DNA from: Streptomyces monashensis
GTDB lineage: Bacteria; Actinomycetota; Actinomycetes; Streptomycetales; Streptomycetaceae
Assembly: GCF_001866665.1 (NCBI RefSeq)
Contig: NZ_MLYO01000021.1
Coordinates: 1-61,517 of the forward strand
Length of the DNA: 61,517 nucleotides
Direction: 5' to 3'
Made by a program: the position numbers and the translations under genes. Positions 25,968 to 34,085 of the stretch are shown here, piece after piece. Each line of letters opens with the position of its first letter. The stretch's first letter is position 1. A model generated the notes under the pieces. The model made no database searches. It was given only the letters and a program-made list of their open reading frames with translations, and was not told the origin of the DNA.

Positions 25968-28900
25968 ATGGCAACCGACGCCACCGTCGACGCCGGCACC
26001 TACGAACTCCTCCGCGACCGCCTCACCGCCCACGCCGCCGAGCTGGCCCGCAGGGCAGAGACGCTGAACACCCGCCGAGCCGGCGAGTTCGGCTCGGCCC
26101 GGGTCGAGCTGGCGACCACCGCCCGCCTCGGCACCGGCCACCCGTGCCTGCCGAGCGACATCGTGGCCGTCGGCGACGTCCTCCTCTTCGGCGGCACCGG
26201 GCGGACGGCCGACGGCACCGAGGCGTCCGTCGCCGACGTCCTCGGGCTGTACGACCGCGGCGGCGCGCGCCTGCCGCAGGACGCCGTGCCCGGACTGCTC
26301 GACGATCCGGCGTTCGTACGGGAGTTCACCGCCCTGCACCGCTACTACCGCGAGGCCCGCCTGCTGCGGCTGCGCCGGGTCGACGGGCGGCTCCTCGCGG
26401 TGTTCCGCACCGGCGAGAAGGCCGACGACGTGCGCGTCCTGCGCTGGAGCGTCGCCGACGACGGCCGGACGGCGTTCCTGGACGCGCGCGGCGACCGCGA
26501 CGACGTCTTCCCGCCCGGCCAGGACGTCACCTGGACGCAGACCAGCCGCGAGGACCACGTCCTCGGCCGCGACCCCTACGTGGCCGTCCCCGGCGGCCTC
26601 GGGGTCACGACCGTCGGCGGCGCCCTCGTCGTGCGCACCCCGGACGGAGAAACGCTGCACACCGAGCCGGTGCGCGAGCCGCTCCAGTCCCTCGCCGACG
26701 CGGCCGTCGCGCACGCCCAGGCCGGCCCGCTGGTGCTGCTGCGCGTGCGGCCGTACAAGGAGGACACCGACCGCCACCTGGTCTTCGACACCCTGACCCG
26801 CACGGTGGTCCGGCTCGACGGCATCGGGCAGGCCTGCCGCCGGCTCCCCGAGGAGCAGGGCATCGTCTTCCCGGGCGGCTACTGCCTGGCCGGCGGCGGT
26901 CACAAGACGTACGAACTCGACGTACAGGGGCTGGAGTTCGAGCGCGAGGTGCGCGCGCCGAACGGCGAGGACGTGCTGTACGCGTTCCGCGACCGGGCCG
27001 GTGGCCGCACGCTGCTGCTGCCGTACAACACCCTGCGCAAGGAGGTGGAGACGCCGCTGCCGTGCCGGGGCTGGGCGCTGTTCGCCGACGGCGCGCTCGC
27101 CGTGCTGCGCGCCGGCGCCGACGAGCCCGCGCACACCCACCCCCTGCAGTGGTGGACCTCGCCGTACGTCTCCGACACCCACGCCGCCGCCCTGCGCACC
27201 GGCACCGGGCCGCTCGCCCGCGTCGGCAACGCCGACCTCGTGCGCGGGCTCGCCGACTGCCTGTCGGTGGCCCGGCTGGTGGCGGACGGGATCGGGACCG
27301 GCGCGGGTTACCGGGCGCTGGCCGCCGCCTGCGTGCGCGCCGCCGACACCCACCACTGGCTCACCGATCCCGAACTCGGCGATCTGGCCGCTCCGTTGGC
27401 AGAGGTACGGGACACCGCCGAGCAGGTGCTGGCCGAGTTCGAGACCGTCCAGGAGCTGACCCGGCAGGCCGCGGAGGCGCTGGACGAGGCCGCCGAGCGG
27501 ATCGCCGCCGTCGTGCGCCGGCTGCGCGGCGAGGCCCCGCGCGAGGCCGCCGCCTGGGTGCGCGGACTGACCGAACTGCGCCACGCGCACGGCCACCTGC
27601 TCACCCGGCGCGAGCTGCGGTACGTCGACGCCGACCGGCTGGCGGAGCTGGCGTCCGCCGCCGAGGACGACCTCGCCGCGTTCGGCCGGCGCGCGGTGTC
27701 GTTCCTGGCCCGCGAGGACGCCTTCACCGGGCAGCGGGAGGAGGTCGAGCGGCTCGTCGCCGACGCGGCGGCCGCCCCGACCGTCGCCGCGGCCGCGCCC
27801 GTCGCCGCCCGCCTCGACGACCTCGCCGACGGGCTGCGCACGGTCACCGAGGTCGTCACCGGCCTCGACATCGCCGACGCCACCGTCCGCACCGCCGTGC
27901 TGGAGCGGATCGCCGACGTGCTGGGCGGCGTCAACCGGGCCCGGGCCACCCTCGACGGCCGCCGCCGCGCCCTCCAGGACAGCGAGGGGCGCGCCGAGTT
28001 CGCCGCCGAGACCGCCCTGCTCGCCCAGGCCGTCACCGCGGCGCTCGGCGCCTGCGCAACCCCGGAGGCATGCGACGACCAACTCACCTCCGTACTCGGC
28101 CGGTTGGAGGACCTGGACGGCCGGTTCGCCGAGTTCGACGACTTCCTCGCCGAACTCGCCGACCGGCGCGCCGAGGTCTACGAGGCCTTCGCCGCGCGCA
28201 AGCAGTCACTCGCCGACGCCCGCGCCCGCCGCGCCGAACAGCTCGCCGTCTCGGCCGGGCGCATGCTGGAGACGATCGCCCGCCGCGCGGCCACCCTGGC
28301 CGACACGGAGGCGGTCACCACCTACTTCGCCTCCGACCCGCTGGTCGGCAAGGTCCGCCGCACCGCCGGCGAGCTGCGCGGCCTCGGCGACAGCGTGCGC
28401 GCCGAGGAGCTGGACGGGCGCCTGAAGTCCGCCCGCCAGGAGGCGGCCCGCGCCCTGCGCGACCGCACCGACCTGTACGCGGACGACGGCCGCACCCTGC
28501 TGCTCGGCAGCCACCGCTTCGCCGTCAACACCCAGCCGCTCGACCTCACCCTCGTCCCGCACGGCGATGCCCTCGCCTTCGCGGTGACCGGCACGGACTA
28601 CCGCGCCCCGGTCACCGACCCCGACTTCGCGGCGTACCGCCCCTGCTGGGAGCGCCAGTTGCCCTCCGAGTCACCGGAGGTGTACCGCGCCGAGTACCTG
28701 GCCGCCCGCCTGCTCGCCGAGCACGGCCCGGCCGCCCTCGCCGCCGCCGACGACCTGCCGGACCTGGTGCGCCGGGCGGCGCAGGAGGCGTACGACGAGG
28801 GGTACGAGCGCGGTGTCCACGACCACGACGCGACAGTCCTGCTGCGTGTCCTCCTGCCCCTGCACGAGGGCGCCGGGACCCTGCGCCACGAGCCCGCCGC

Positions 28901-30779
28901 CCGGGCCGCCGCCCAGCTGTTCTGGGCGCACGGCACGACGGACGGGGCCCGCACGGCCTGGACCCGGCGGGCGGTGTCGCTGGCCCGCGCCCGGGACACC
29001 TTCGGCGCCGTACCGGCCGTCGGCGAGCTGGAGCGGGAGCTGGCGGCGGCGATCGGGGAGTGGGACTCCTCGGCGCCGGGCGGCCCGGCCGCCGCGTACC
29101 TCTTCGAGGAGCTGACCTGTGGCCCCGAGGGCTTCGTGCTCGGGGTCGCGGCCCGCACCCTGCTCGAGAAGTTCCGCCACACGGACGGGAGTTACCGTGC
29201 CGATCTCGAAGGGTTGACGGATCTCGCCGCCCGTCGGCAGGTGGTCGCGGCGTGGCTCGGCGCGTACGCCGCCGCGACCGGCGCCGGGACCGGCCCCGGC
29301 GAACTGGCGGAAGCGGTCGCCGCCGAGCTGTGCCCCGCCCTGTCCCGCTACGACGGCGACGCCCCGCTCACGGCCACGGCGGAGGGGCTGCTCGGCGCGC
29401 ACCCGCGCGTGATCGCCGGCCGACTGACCGTGCGTGTGGACGAGTTCCTGTCCCGCACGTCCCGTTTCACGGCCACGGAGGTCCCCGCCTTCCGTGCCTA
29501 CCAGCGCCGCCGTACGGCCCTGGTGGCGGCCGAACGCGACCGGCTCCGCCTGGACGACCACCGCCCCCGCGTGATGTCGGCGTTCGTCCGCAACCGCCTG
29601 GTCGACAAGGTGTACCTGCCCCTGATCGGCGACAGCCTGGCGCGCCAGCTCGGCACCACCGGCGAGACGAAGCGCACCGACACCGGCGGCCTGCTCCTCC
29701 TCGTCTCCCCGCCCGGCTACGGCAAGACGACGCTCATGGAGTACGTCGCCGACCGGCTCGGGCTGATGCTGGTCAAGGTCAGCGGCCCGGCGCTCGGCCA
29801 CGCCGTCACCTCGCTCGACCCGGCCGACGCCCCGAACGCGACGGCCCGGCACGAGATCGAGAAGATCAATTTCGCTCTGTCGGCGGGCAACAACACCTTG
29901 CTCTACCTGGACGACATCCAGCACACCTCGCCCGAACTGCTCCAGACGTTCATCCCGCTGTGCGACGCCACGCGCCGGGTCGACGGCGTGCGGGACGGCG
30001 AGCCGCGCACCTACGACCTGCGCGGCAAGCGGTTCGCGGTGTGCATGGCCGGCAACCCGTACACCGAGTCCGGCGAGCGCTTCCGCATCCCCGACATGCT
30101 CGCCAACCGGGCCGACGTGTGGAACCTCGGCGACGTCCTCACCGGCAAGGAGGACGTCTTCGCGCTCAGCTTCCTGGAGAACGCCCTCACCGCCAACCCG
30201 GTCCTCGCCCCGCTCGCCGCCCGCGACCGGGCCGACCTGGACCAGCTGGTCCGGCTGGCGTCCGGCGACCCGACGGCGCGCGCCGACCGTCTCACGCACC
30301 CTCTCCCCGCGTCCGAACTCGACCGCGTCGTACGGCTGTTGCGGCACGCTCTCACCGTCCGCGAGACGGTCCTGGCCGTGAACGCCGCCTACATCGCCTC
30401 CGCCGCCCAGTCCGAGGCCGCCCGCACGGAACCCCCGTTCCGCCTCCAGGGCTCCTACCGCGACATGAACAAGATCGCCCAGCGGCTGCGCCCGGTCATG
30501 AACGACGCCGAGCGCGAGGCCGTCGTCCACGACCACTACACCGCCGAGGCCCAGACCCTCACCACGGGCGCCGAGGCCAACCTCCTGAAACTTGCCGAAC
30601 TGCGCGACGAGTTGAGCGAGGTCCAGTCCGCCCGCTGGGCCGAGGTGAAATCGGCGTATGCGCGGGCCCGCACACTCGGCGGCCCCGAGGACGACCCCCT
30701 GACCCGCGCGGTCGCCGCCCTCGGCCTGCTCGCGGACCGGGTGGCGGCGGTGGAGTCGGCGATCAGGGGGGAGCGGTGA
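25968..30779 (+). CDS. Giant AAA ATPase, DUF3686 'DNA repair ATPase' type
   Basis: 1603 residues. The N-terminal about 1150 residues match the DUF3686 layout: a region rich in beta-strand segments (LLLFGGTGRTADGTEASVADVLGLY, LLAVFRTGEKADDVRVLRWS, LLRVRPYKEDTDRHLVFD), then long helical segments at about 470-820. The C-terminal AAA module has Walker A LLLVSPPGYGKTTLM (near residue 1247), Walker B LLYLDDIQH (near 1310), a sensor-1-like AVCMAGNPY and an arginine-rich end. In other bacteria such ATPases sit beside flotillin-like genes, as here. The 'DNA repair' label is a database name, not a demonstrated role. Its 3' end overlaps the convergent small gene by 17 nt. Confidence 0.88.
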   Translation: MATDATVDAGTYELLRDRLTAHAAELARRAETLNTRRAGEFGSARVELATTARLGTGHPCLPSDIVAVGDVLLFGGTGRTADGTEASVADVLGLYDRGGARLPQDAVPGLLDDPAFVREFTALHRYYREARLLRLRRVDGRLLAVFRTGEKADDVRVLRWSVADDGRTAFLDARGDRDDVFPPGQDVTWTQTSREDHVLGRDPYVAVPGGLGVTTVGGALVVRTPDGETLHTEPVREPLQSLADAAVAHAQAGPLVLLRVRPYKEDTDRHLVFDTLTRTVVRLDGIGQACRRLPEEQGIVFPGGYCLAGGGHKTYELDVQGLEFEREVRAPNGEDVLYAFRDRAGGRTLLLPYNTLRKEVETPLPCRGWALFADGALAVLRAGADEPAHTHPLQWWTSPYVSDTHAAALRTGTGPLARVGNADLVRGLADCLSVARLVADGIGTGAGYRALAAACVRAADTHHWLTDPELGDLAAPLAEVRDTAEQVLAEFETVQELTRQAAEALDEAAERIAAVVRRLRGEAPREAAAWVRGLTELRHAHGHLLTRRELRYVDADRLAELASAAEDDLAAFGRRAVSFLAREDAFTGQREEVERLVADAAAAPTVAAAAPVAARLDDLADGLRTVTEVVTGLDIADATVRTAVLERIADVLGGVNRARATLDGRRRALQDSEGRAEFAAETALLAQAVTAALGACATPEACDDQLTSVLGRLEDLDGRFAEFDDFLAELADRRAEVYEAFAARKQSLADARARRAEQLAVSAGRMLETIARRAATLADTEAVTTYFASDPLVGKVRRTAGELRGLGDSVRAEELDGRLKSARQEAARALRDRTDLYADDGRTLLLGSHRFAVNTQPLDLTLVPHGDALAFAVTGTDYRAPVTDPDFAAYRPCWERQLPSESPEVYRAEYLAARLLAEHGPAALAAADDLPDLVRRAAQEAYDEGYERGVHDHDATVLLRVLLPLHEGAGTLRHEPAARAAAQLFWAHGTTDGARTAWTRRAVSLARARDTFGAVPAVGELERELAAAIGEWDSSAPGGPAAAYLFEELTCGPEGFVLGVAARTLLEKFRHTDGSYRADLEGLTDLAARRQVVAAWLGAYAAATGAGTGPGELAEAVAAELCPALSRYDGDAPLTATAEGLLGAHPRVIAGRLTVRVDEFLSRTSRFTATEVPAFRAYQRRRTALVAAERDRLRLDDHRPRVMSAFVRNRLVDKVYLPLIGDSLARQLGTTGETKRTDTGGLLLLVSPPGYGKTTLMEYVADRLGLMLVKVSGPALGHAVTSLDPADAPNATARHEIEKINFALSAGNNTLLYLDDIQHTSPELLQTFIPLCDATRRVDGVRDGEPRTYDLRGKRFAVCMAGNPYTESGERFRIPDMLANRADVWNLGDVLTGKEDVFALSFLENALTANPVLAPLAARDRADLDQLVRLASGDPTARADRLTHPLPASELDRVVRLLRHALTVRETVLAVNAAYIASAAQSEAARTEPPFRLQGSYRDMNKIAQRLRPVMNDAEREAVVHDHYTAEAQTLTTGAEANLLKLAELRDELSEVQSARWAEVKSAYARARTLGGPEDDPLTRAVAALGLLADRVAAVESAIRGER

Positions 30780-30966
30780 GGGGACTTCCCCGCCGGTGAC
30801 AGGCACAGCGGCAGCGGTGCACCAACAGCAGACCCGTGCTGTGGGGCAGGGGGACGTCCGTGGTCTGACGGCACCGGGCGTGCAGGTCCTGGTACCCGTG
30901 GCGTGTGGCGAGCGCGCATTCGGCCGACCGCGCCGTTCCGTCCACCGTCCTGGTGGCGCCGGTCAC
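30763..30966 (-). CDS. Cys/His-rich mini-protein
   Basis: 67 residues from ATG 30966, overlapping the stop of the upstream zinc-ribbon gene as ATGA. It contains CALATRHGYQDLHARC and later HRCRCACHRRG, a Cys/His density that suggests metal binding. It is the last gene of the minus-strand overlapping operon and overlaps the end of the convergent ATPase gene. Similar small Cys-rich proteins occur near XRE regulators in Streptomyces. Function unknown. Confidence 0.55.
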   Translation of the reverse strand: MTGATRTVDGTARSAECALATRHGYQDLHARCRQTTDVPLPHSTGLLLVHRCRCACHRRGSPLTAPP

Positions 30967-31196
30967 CGCTCACCCCCTGCGGGACGGGCAGCGGGCAGCA
31001 GGACGAGCACGTCCGGCAGGGGCGGGAAGTGTGCGGAACAGGTGGGGCAGGCATACACGTTGAAGCCCGGCCCGGTGCTGGAGTGCACCTCGGACACCAC
31101 GACCGGGGCGTCGGTGAGCGCGTTGCAGCGGACGCACATCCGCACCGGCCGCGGCGCTTCCGGCTCGGCCTCAGTCCGCTTGGACGCGGCGTTCAT
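30963..31196 (-). CDS. Zinc-ribbon-like mini-protein
   Basis: 77 residues from ATG 31196. Two CxxC pairs (CVRCNAL near residues 21-24 and CPTCSAHFPP near 50-53) frame a small beta-rich segment (DAPVVVSEVHSSTGPGFNVYA), the pattern of a zinc ribbon. The start overlaps the preceding frame (TGATG) and the stop overlaps the next gene (ATGA), so it is embedded in a translationally coupled operon. A small DNA-, RNA- or protein-binding adaptor is plausible. Confidence 0.7.
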   Translation of the reverse strand: MNAASKRTEAEPEAPRPVRMCVRCNALTDAPVVVSEVHSSTGPGFNVYACPTCSAHFPPLPDVLVLLPAARPAGGER

Positions 31197-32202
31197 CAGG
31201 CCAACCTTTCCGCACCGACGAGGTGCCGGTCGAGGTCGACCCCGAAGTCGGAGGCCAGGACCAGGGCAACACGGCGCCGGTACTGCTGCGAGCGCTCCCG
31301 CTCCCGCTCGGCGGCGAGGAGGTACGGGCGGACCGGGGCGGTGGATTCTCCGGGGAGGGGTGCGTGCAGTCCGTAGGGGGAGCGGCGGGCTGGAGTGGTC
31401 GCATCACGGCGTGACGCTGTCGGGGGATGCGGTGGCGTGAGGCGATATCGCGCAGCTCGGCGGCGAGCCTTTCGGGGCCGAGTTGCATCAGAGGGTGGGC
31501 GGCGCTGAGGCTGCGGGATTGCTGCCACAGTCCCCCAGCCGGCGCCTGGTACGGGATGACGTCGATGCCCTGGTCGGTGAAGGGGAGCGGGTCGAGATAC
31601 GTCATCCCGCCGGTCCCGCATAGATATGCGCGGGCACCGGTGACGGTGGCCAGGTCGGCGAGACGTTGGGATCGGCCCGGCCGCGCGGGCAGGTGGCTGC
31701 TGGTGAGGACCTGGCCCCGCCAGTCGAGCAGGTCGAGCAGGACGCGGGTGGAGGTCTCGGTGACGACCGCGGTCCTGCCGGTGGTGAAGGCGTCCAGCAC
31801 CAGGCCCAGGGCCTGGGCGAGTGCGGGCCAGTGAGGGCTGTCACCGAAGTGCTGTCGCAGCATCCCTGCGGTCCTGCGGCGGGCCGGCCCGGGTTCGTTG
31901 ATGACAGCGTCCCGGATGAGCGTGGACCGTCTCTGGGGCAGGCGGGTGGGGATGGTGAGCCACTGCTGCCGGGCCGGGTCATCGAGGTCGGCGAGGCGGG
32001 CTCGGTGCTGGTAGTCGCGGCGGGTGAACTGCACGTCGTCCAGGACGATCCAGTAGTCCGCCGCGAACAGCTTGGCCAGCGTGGTCAGCCGGGGCAGGAA
32101 GTTCGGCTGGTGAATCGCGCAGAGCCCGCCCGGCTCGGGCAGGTCAAGAGACGATGAGGCGGCTGGTGAAGCCGTCGCGGATGAGGGACTCGTACGCGGC
32201 AT
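31171..32202 (-). CDS. WbqC family protein, C-terminal tail probably shifted
   Basis: 343 residues from ATG 32202, preceded by a perfect GGAGG site, overlapping the YdcF gene by 59 nt. The core (about residues 25-255) begins with CAIHQPNFLPRLTTLAKLFAADYWIVLDDVQFTRRDYQHRARL, the WbqC family hallmark, and includes WLTIPTRLPQRRSTLI, AYLCGTGGMTYLDPLPF and VIPYQAP. The last about 85 residues are low-complexity Pro/Ser/Arg sequence lying over another gene in a different frame, so the real protein likely ends near 31400. WbqC-type proteins are found in polysaccharide and natural-product loci; biochemical function is uncertain. Confidence 0.75.
   Translation of the reverse strand: MPRTSPSSATASPAASSSLDLPEPGGLCAIHQPNFLPRLTTLAKLFAADYWIVLDDVQFTRRDYQHRARLADLDDPARQQWLTIPTRLPQRRSTLIRDAVINEPGPARRRTAGMLRQHFGDSPHWPALAQALGLVLDAFTTGRTAVVTETSTRVLLDLLDWRGQVLTSSHLPARPGRSQRLADLATVTGARAYLCGTGGMTYLDPLPFTDQGIDVIPYQAPAGGLWQQSRSLSAAHPLMQLGPERLAAELRDIASRHRIPRQRHAVMRPLQPAAPPTDCTHPSPENPPPRSARTSSPPSGSGSARSSTGAVLPWSWPPTSGSTSTGTSSVRKGWPDERRVQAD
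31196..31404 (-). pseudogene. Small conserved ORF disrupted by one-base frameshift
   Basis: From about 31380 down to the stop at 31196 the minus strand reads YGLHAPLPGESTAPVRPYLL, then an Arg/Glu-rich helix and LVLASDFGVDLDRHLVGAERLA, which looks like a genuine protein ending in TGATG at the next start codon. No start codon exists in that frame. The ATG at 31404 (MRPLQPA...) is offset by exactly one base; one more C in the C5 run at 31376-31380 would join the halves into a 69-residue protein. Either this is a recent frameshift or a base-level error. Confidence 0.55.
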
Positions 32203-32812
32203 GTACGTCCTCCGGGACCTCCTGCTCGATGGCGAACCCGAGCTTCGGATACTCGATCACCCGCTGGAGGTCGCCGACGAGCATGTCCAGGACGAGCTTC
32301 TCGTCACCGATGGACTTCAGGTAGTCGTCGAACTCCAGCGGTTCCGACGCGCAGAGGACCTCGACGTCGGGCCACAGCTTGCGGGCGGTCGCGAACGATC
32401 GCCTTTCCATATAGGGCTTGGAAACCAGCAGCACCGTGGTCGGGTGGATACCGGCGGCGGCGAGCACCTCGCGGGCGAGGGTGACGTTCTGCCCGGTGTT
32501 CGTCGCGTTGGGCTCCAGCAGGATCGCCTGGGCGGGGACGCCGAGGTCGATGGCGTGCTCGCGGAAGTGGACGGCCTCCCCACGCGGAAAGACCTTGGCG
32601 GTGGTGGGGCTGTTGCCGCCAGTGAACACCAGGGTTGGGAAGAGTCCGGAGCGGTACAGCTCGGCGGAGTGGGCCGCGACGCCGAGGTCGTGGCTGCCCA
32701 GACCGATTGCCACATGGACGGGCCGCAGCTCGTGCTGCATCTGGTGGTAGTCCCAGATCAGCTTGGCCTGGCGCCACTGGTCCTCGGTGATTGCCTGCTG
32801 GTCAGTGCTCAC
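32144..32812 (-). CDS. YdcF/DUF218 family protein
   Basis: 222 residues from GTG 32812, with GGGAG seven bases upstream. The DUF218 pattern is clear: VHVAIGLGSHDLGVAAHSAELYRSGLFPTLVFTGGN, then EAVHFREHAIDLGVPAQAILLEPNATNTGQNV and VLLVSKPYMERRSFATARKLWP. E. coli YdcF binds S-adenosylmethionine in vitro; the family's reaction is unsettled. It begins 15 nt after the XRE stop codon and overlaps the WbqC gene, so these are one operon. The likely cytoplasmic location (no signal peptide) differs from membrane-linked DUF218 proteins. Confidence 0.85.
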   Translation of the reverse strand: MSTDQQAITEDQWRQAKLIWDYHQMQHELRPVHVAIGLGSHDLGVAAHSAELYRSGLFPTLVFTGGNSPTTAKVFPRGEAVHFREHAIDLGVPAQAILLEPNATNTGQNVTLAREVLAAAGIHPTTVLLVSKPYMERRSFATARKLWPDVEVLCASEPLEFDDYLKSIGDEKLVLDMLVGDLQRVIEYPKLGFAIEQEVPEDVHAAYESLIRDGFTSRLIVS

Positions 32813-32827
32813 GCGTGTTCTCCCTGG

Positions 32828-33931
32828 TCACCGTTGCCGGGGCCCGGTCGGCCCCTCGCTCATGGCCTTGATGCCCTCGATACTGCGCAGTTGGTGCACG
32901 AGTCCGTACTGCGCGGCCGCCTGGGCAGCCTGGCCGAGGACGAGGAGTCCATCATCCCGGGTCGCCGCATCGGAGAGCAGGATGTGGCCATGAGCGGTGT
33001 CCAGTCGCACGCGTTGCATCGGTGAGTCGGTGGTCCCGCTGCTGCGGGCGATGTCGATGAAGTGCAGGGCCTGGGTGAGATCGCCGGTGCCGCGGCGGGC
33101 AAGGGCGAGTTTCTGGTGGGCAACCGACCAGTCGTCGGGTTCGGTGAGGTCTTCGAAGTCGCGGGTCGCAGCCGTCATGACGCGGGTCGCGTAGTCGTGC
33201 TGGCCGTCCTTGCTCAGAGCAGTCCCCACCCACAGGCGGGCACGGGCGCGGTCGCGGCGGGAGAGCCGGTCGTCGACGGTGAGGGACTCGTAGTTGCGTG
33301 CGGCGATCTCCAGCTTGCCGGACATCTCCGTGACCACCGTGAGGGACAGGTCGAGCTGGGCGACGCGGCGGGGGATGTCGAGCTGGTTGAAGACCGCTCG
33401 GGCGCTGGCATAGGAGTGCTGAGCGGAGAGAGGGCCGAGGACGACGCCCTGGTCGCGCTTGAGGTCGCCGAGCAGGGCAGTGGAGCGGGCGAAGAGATAC
33501 AGGCCCTTCTCGTCCAGCTCGGGGGCCTTGAAGCGGCCCAGCCACCGTGTCAGGAGGCTGTCGGCGAAGGCGAAGTTCTGTCGGGACAGGGCGACCAGGA
33601 CCCGGTCCAGGTCATCCGCCCAGGACTCGTACTCCCAGGCCCTGGGGCCGGAGGCGGCGACACGCCGTCGGCCGGCGTTCTGCACCGGGCTGGTCATCTC
33701 GGACAGCAGCGTTTCGAACCGCAGGTGGACGGAGGCGTCCGCGCGGCCGAGGGCGGTGTCGAGGATGGCCTGGGTGTCGGGTCTGGGCTCGGTGTCGGCG
33801 AGCTTGCTCTCCCATTTGGAGACAGTCGCAATCGCCAGGCCGAGCTGCTGGGCGAAGGCCCGCACGCTCAGTCGCAGGGCGAGCCGCAGGGCCTTGGCCT
33901 CCAGGCCGGTCCAGTGGTGCACGGTCGCCAC
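32828..33931 (-). CDS. XRE-family regulator with TPR-like sensor region
   Basis: 367 residues from GTG 33931 (VATVHHWTG), with AAGGGAG six bases upstream; a longer frame to 33955 is less likely. The N-terminal helix-turn-helix is LRLALRLSVRAFAQQLGLAIATVSKWESKLADTEPRPDTQAIL. The rest is helical, TPR-like, and of the kind found in Streptomyces regulators of small gene cassettes. It heads the minus-strand operon and is divergent from the recombinase/ATPase gene. Two GGAAGTRGAAC direct repeats sit about 55-75 bp upstream and are a likely operator. Confidence 0.85.
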   Translation of the reverse strand: MATVHHWTGLEAKALRLALRLSVRAFAQQLGLAIATVSKWESKLADTEPRPDTQAILDTALGRADASVHLRFETLLSEMTSPVQNAGRRRVAASGPRAWEYESWADDLDRVLVALSRQNFAFADSLLTRWLGRFKAPELDEKGLYLFARSTALLGDLKRDQGVVLGPLSAQHSYASARAVFNQLDIPRRVAQLDLSLTVVTEMSGKLEIAARNYESLTVDDRLSRRDRARARLWVGTALSKDGQHDYATRVMTAATRDFEDLTEPDDWSVAHQKLALARRGTGDLTQALHFIDIARSSGTTDSPMQRVRLDTAHGHILLSDAATRDDGLLVLGQAAQAAAQYGLVHQLRSIEGIKAMSEGPTGPRQR

Positions 33932-33983
33932 GCGTCGCTCCCTTCCACCGGTCATCGAAGCAGACGCGTGCAGTCGGCGTGAC

Positions 33984-34005
33984 GGAAGTGGAACGGAAGT
34001 AGAAC
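33984..34005. promoter_or_regulatory. Tandem GGAAGTRGAAC repeats, candidate XRE operator
   Basis: GGAAGTGGAAC (33984-33994) is followed directly by GGAAGTAGAAC (33995-34005), an 11-bp repeat of one helical turn, in the divergent region between the XRE gene and the plus-strand recombinase/ATPase gene. Confidence 0.55.
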
Positions 34006-34085
34006 AGCCGGTGATTGGCCGGGAGTTGGCCGGACGCCAGGCTCAGAGCGTCACCACCTGTCGAGCCTTTCGGACGGTCCTGAGC

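Noticed and set aside
25823..30799. 1658-residue plus-strand frame over the ATPase gene
   Set aside because: Arg/Pro-rich shadow in another frame of the DUF3686 ATPase, which has recognisable Walker motifs; an artefact of high GC.
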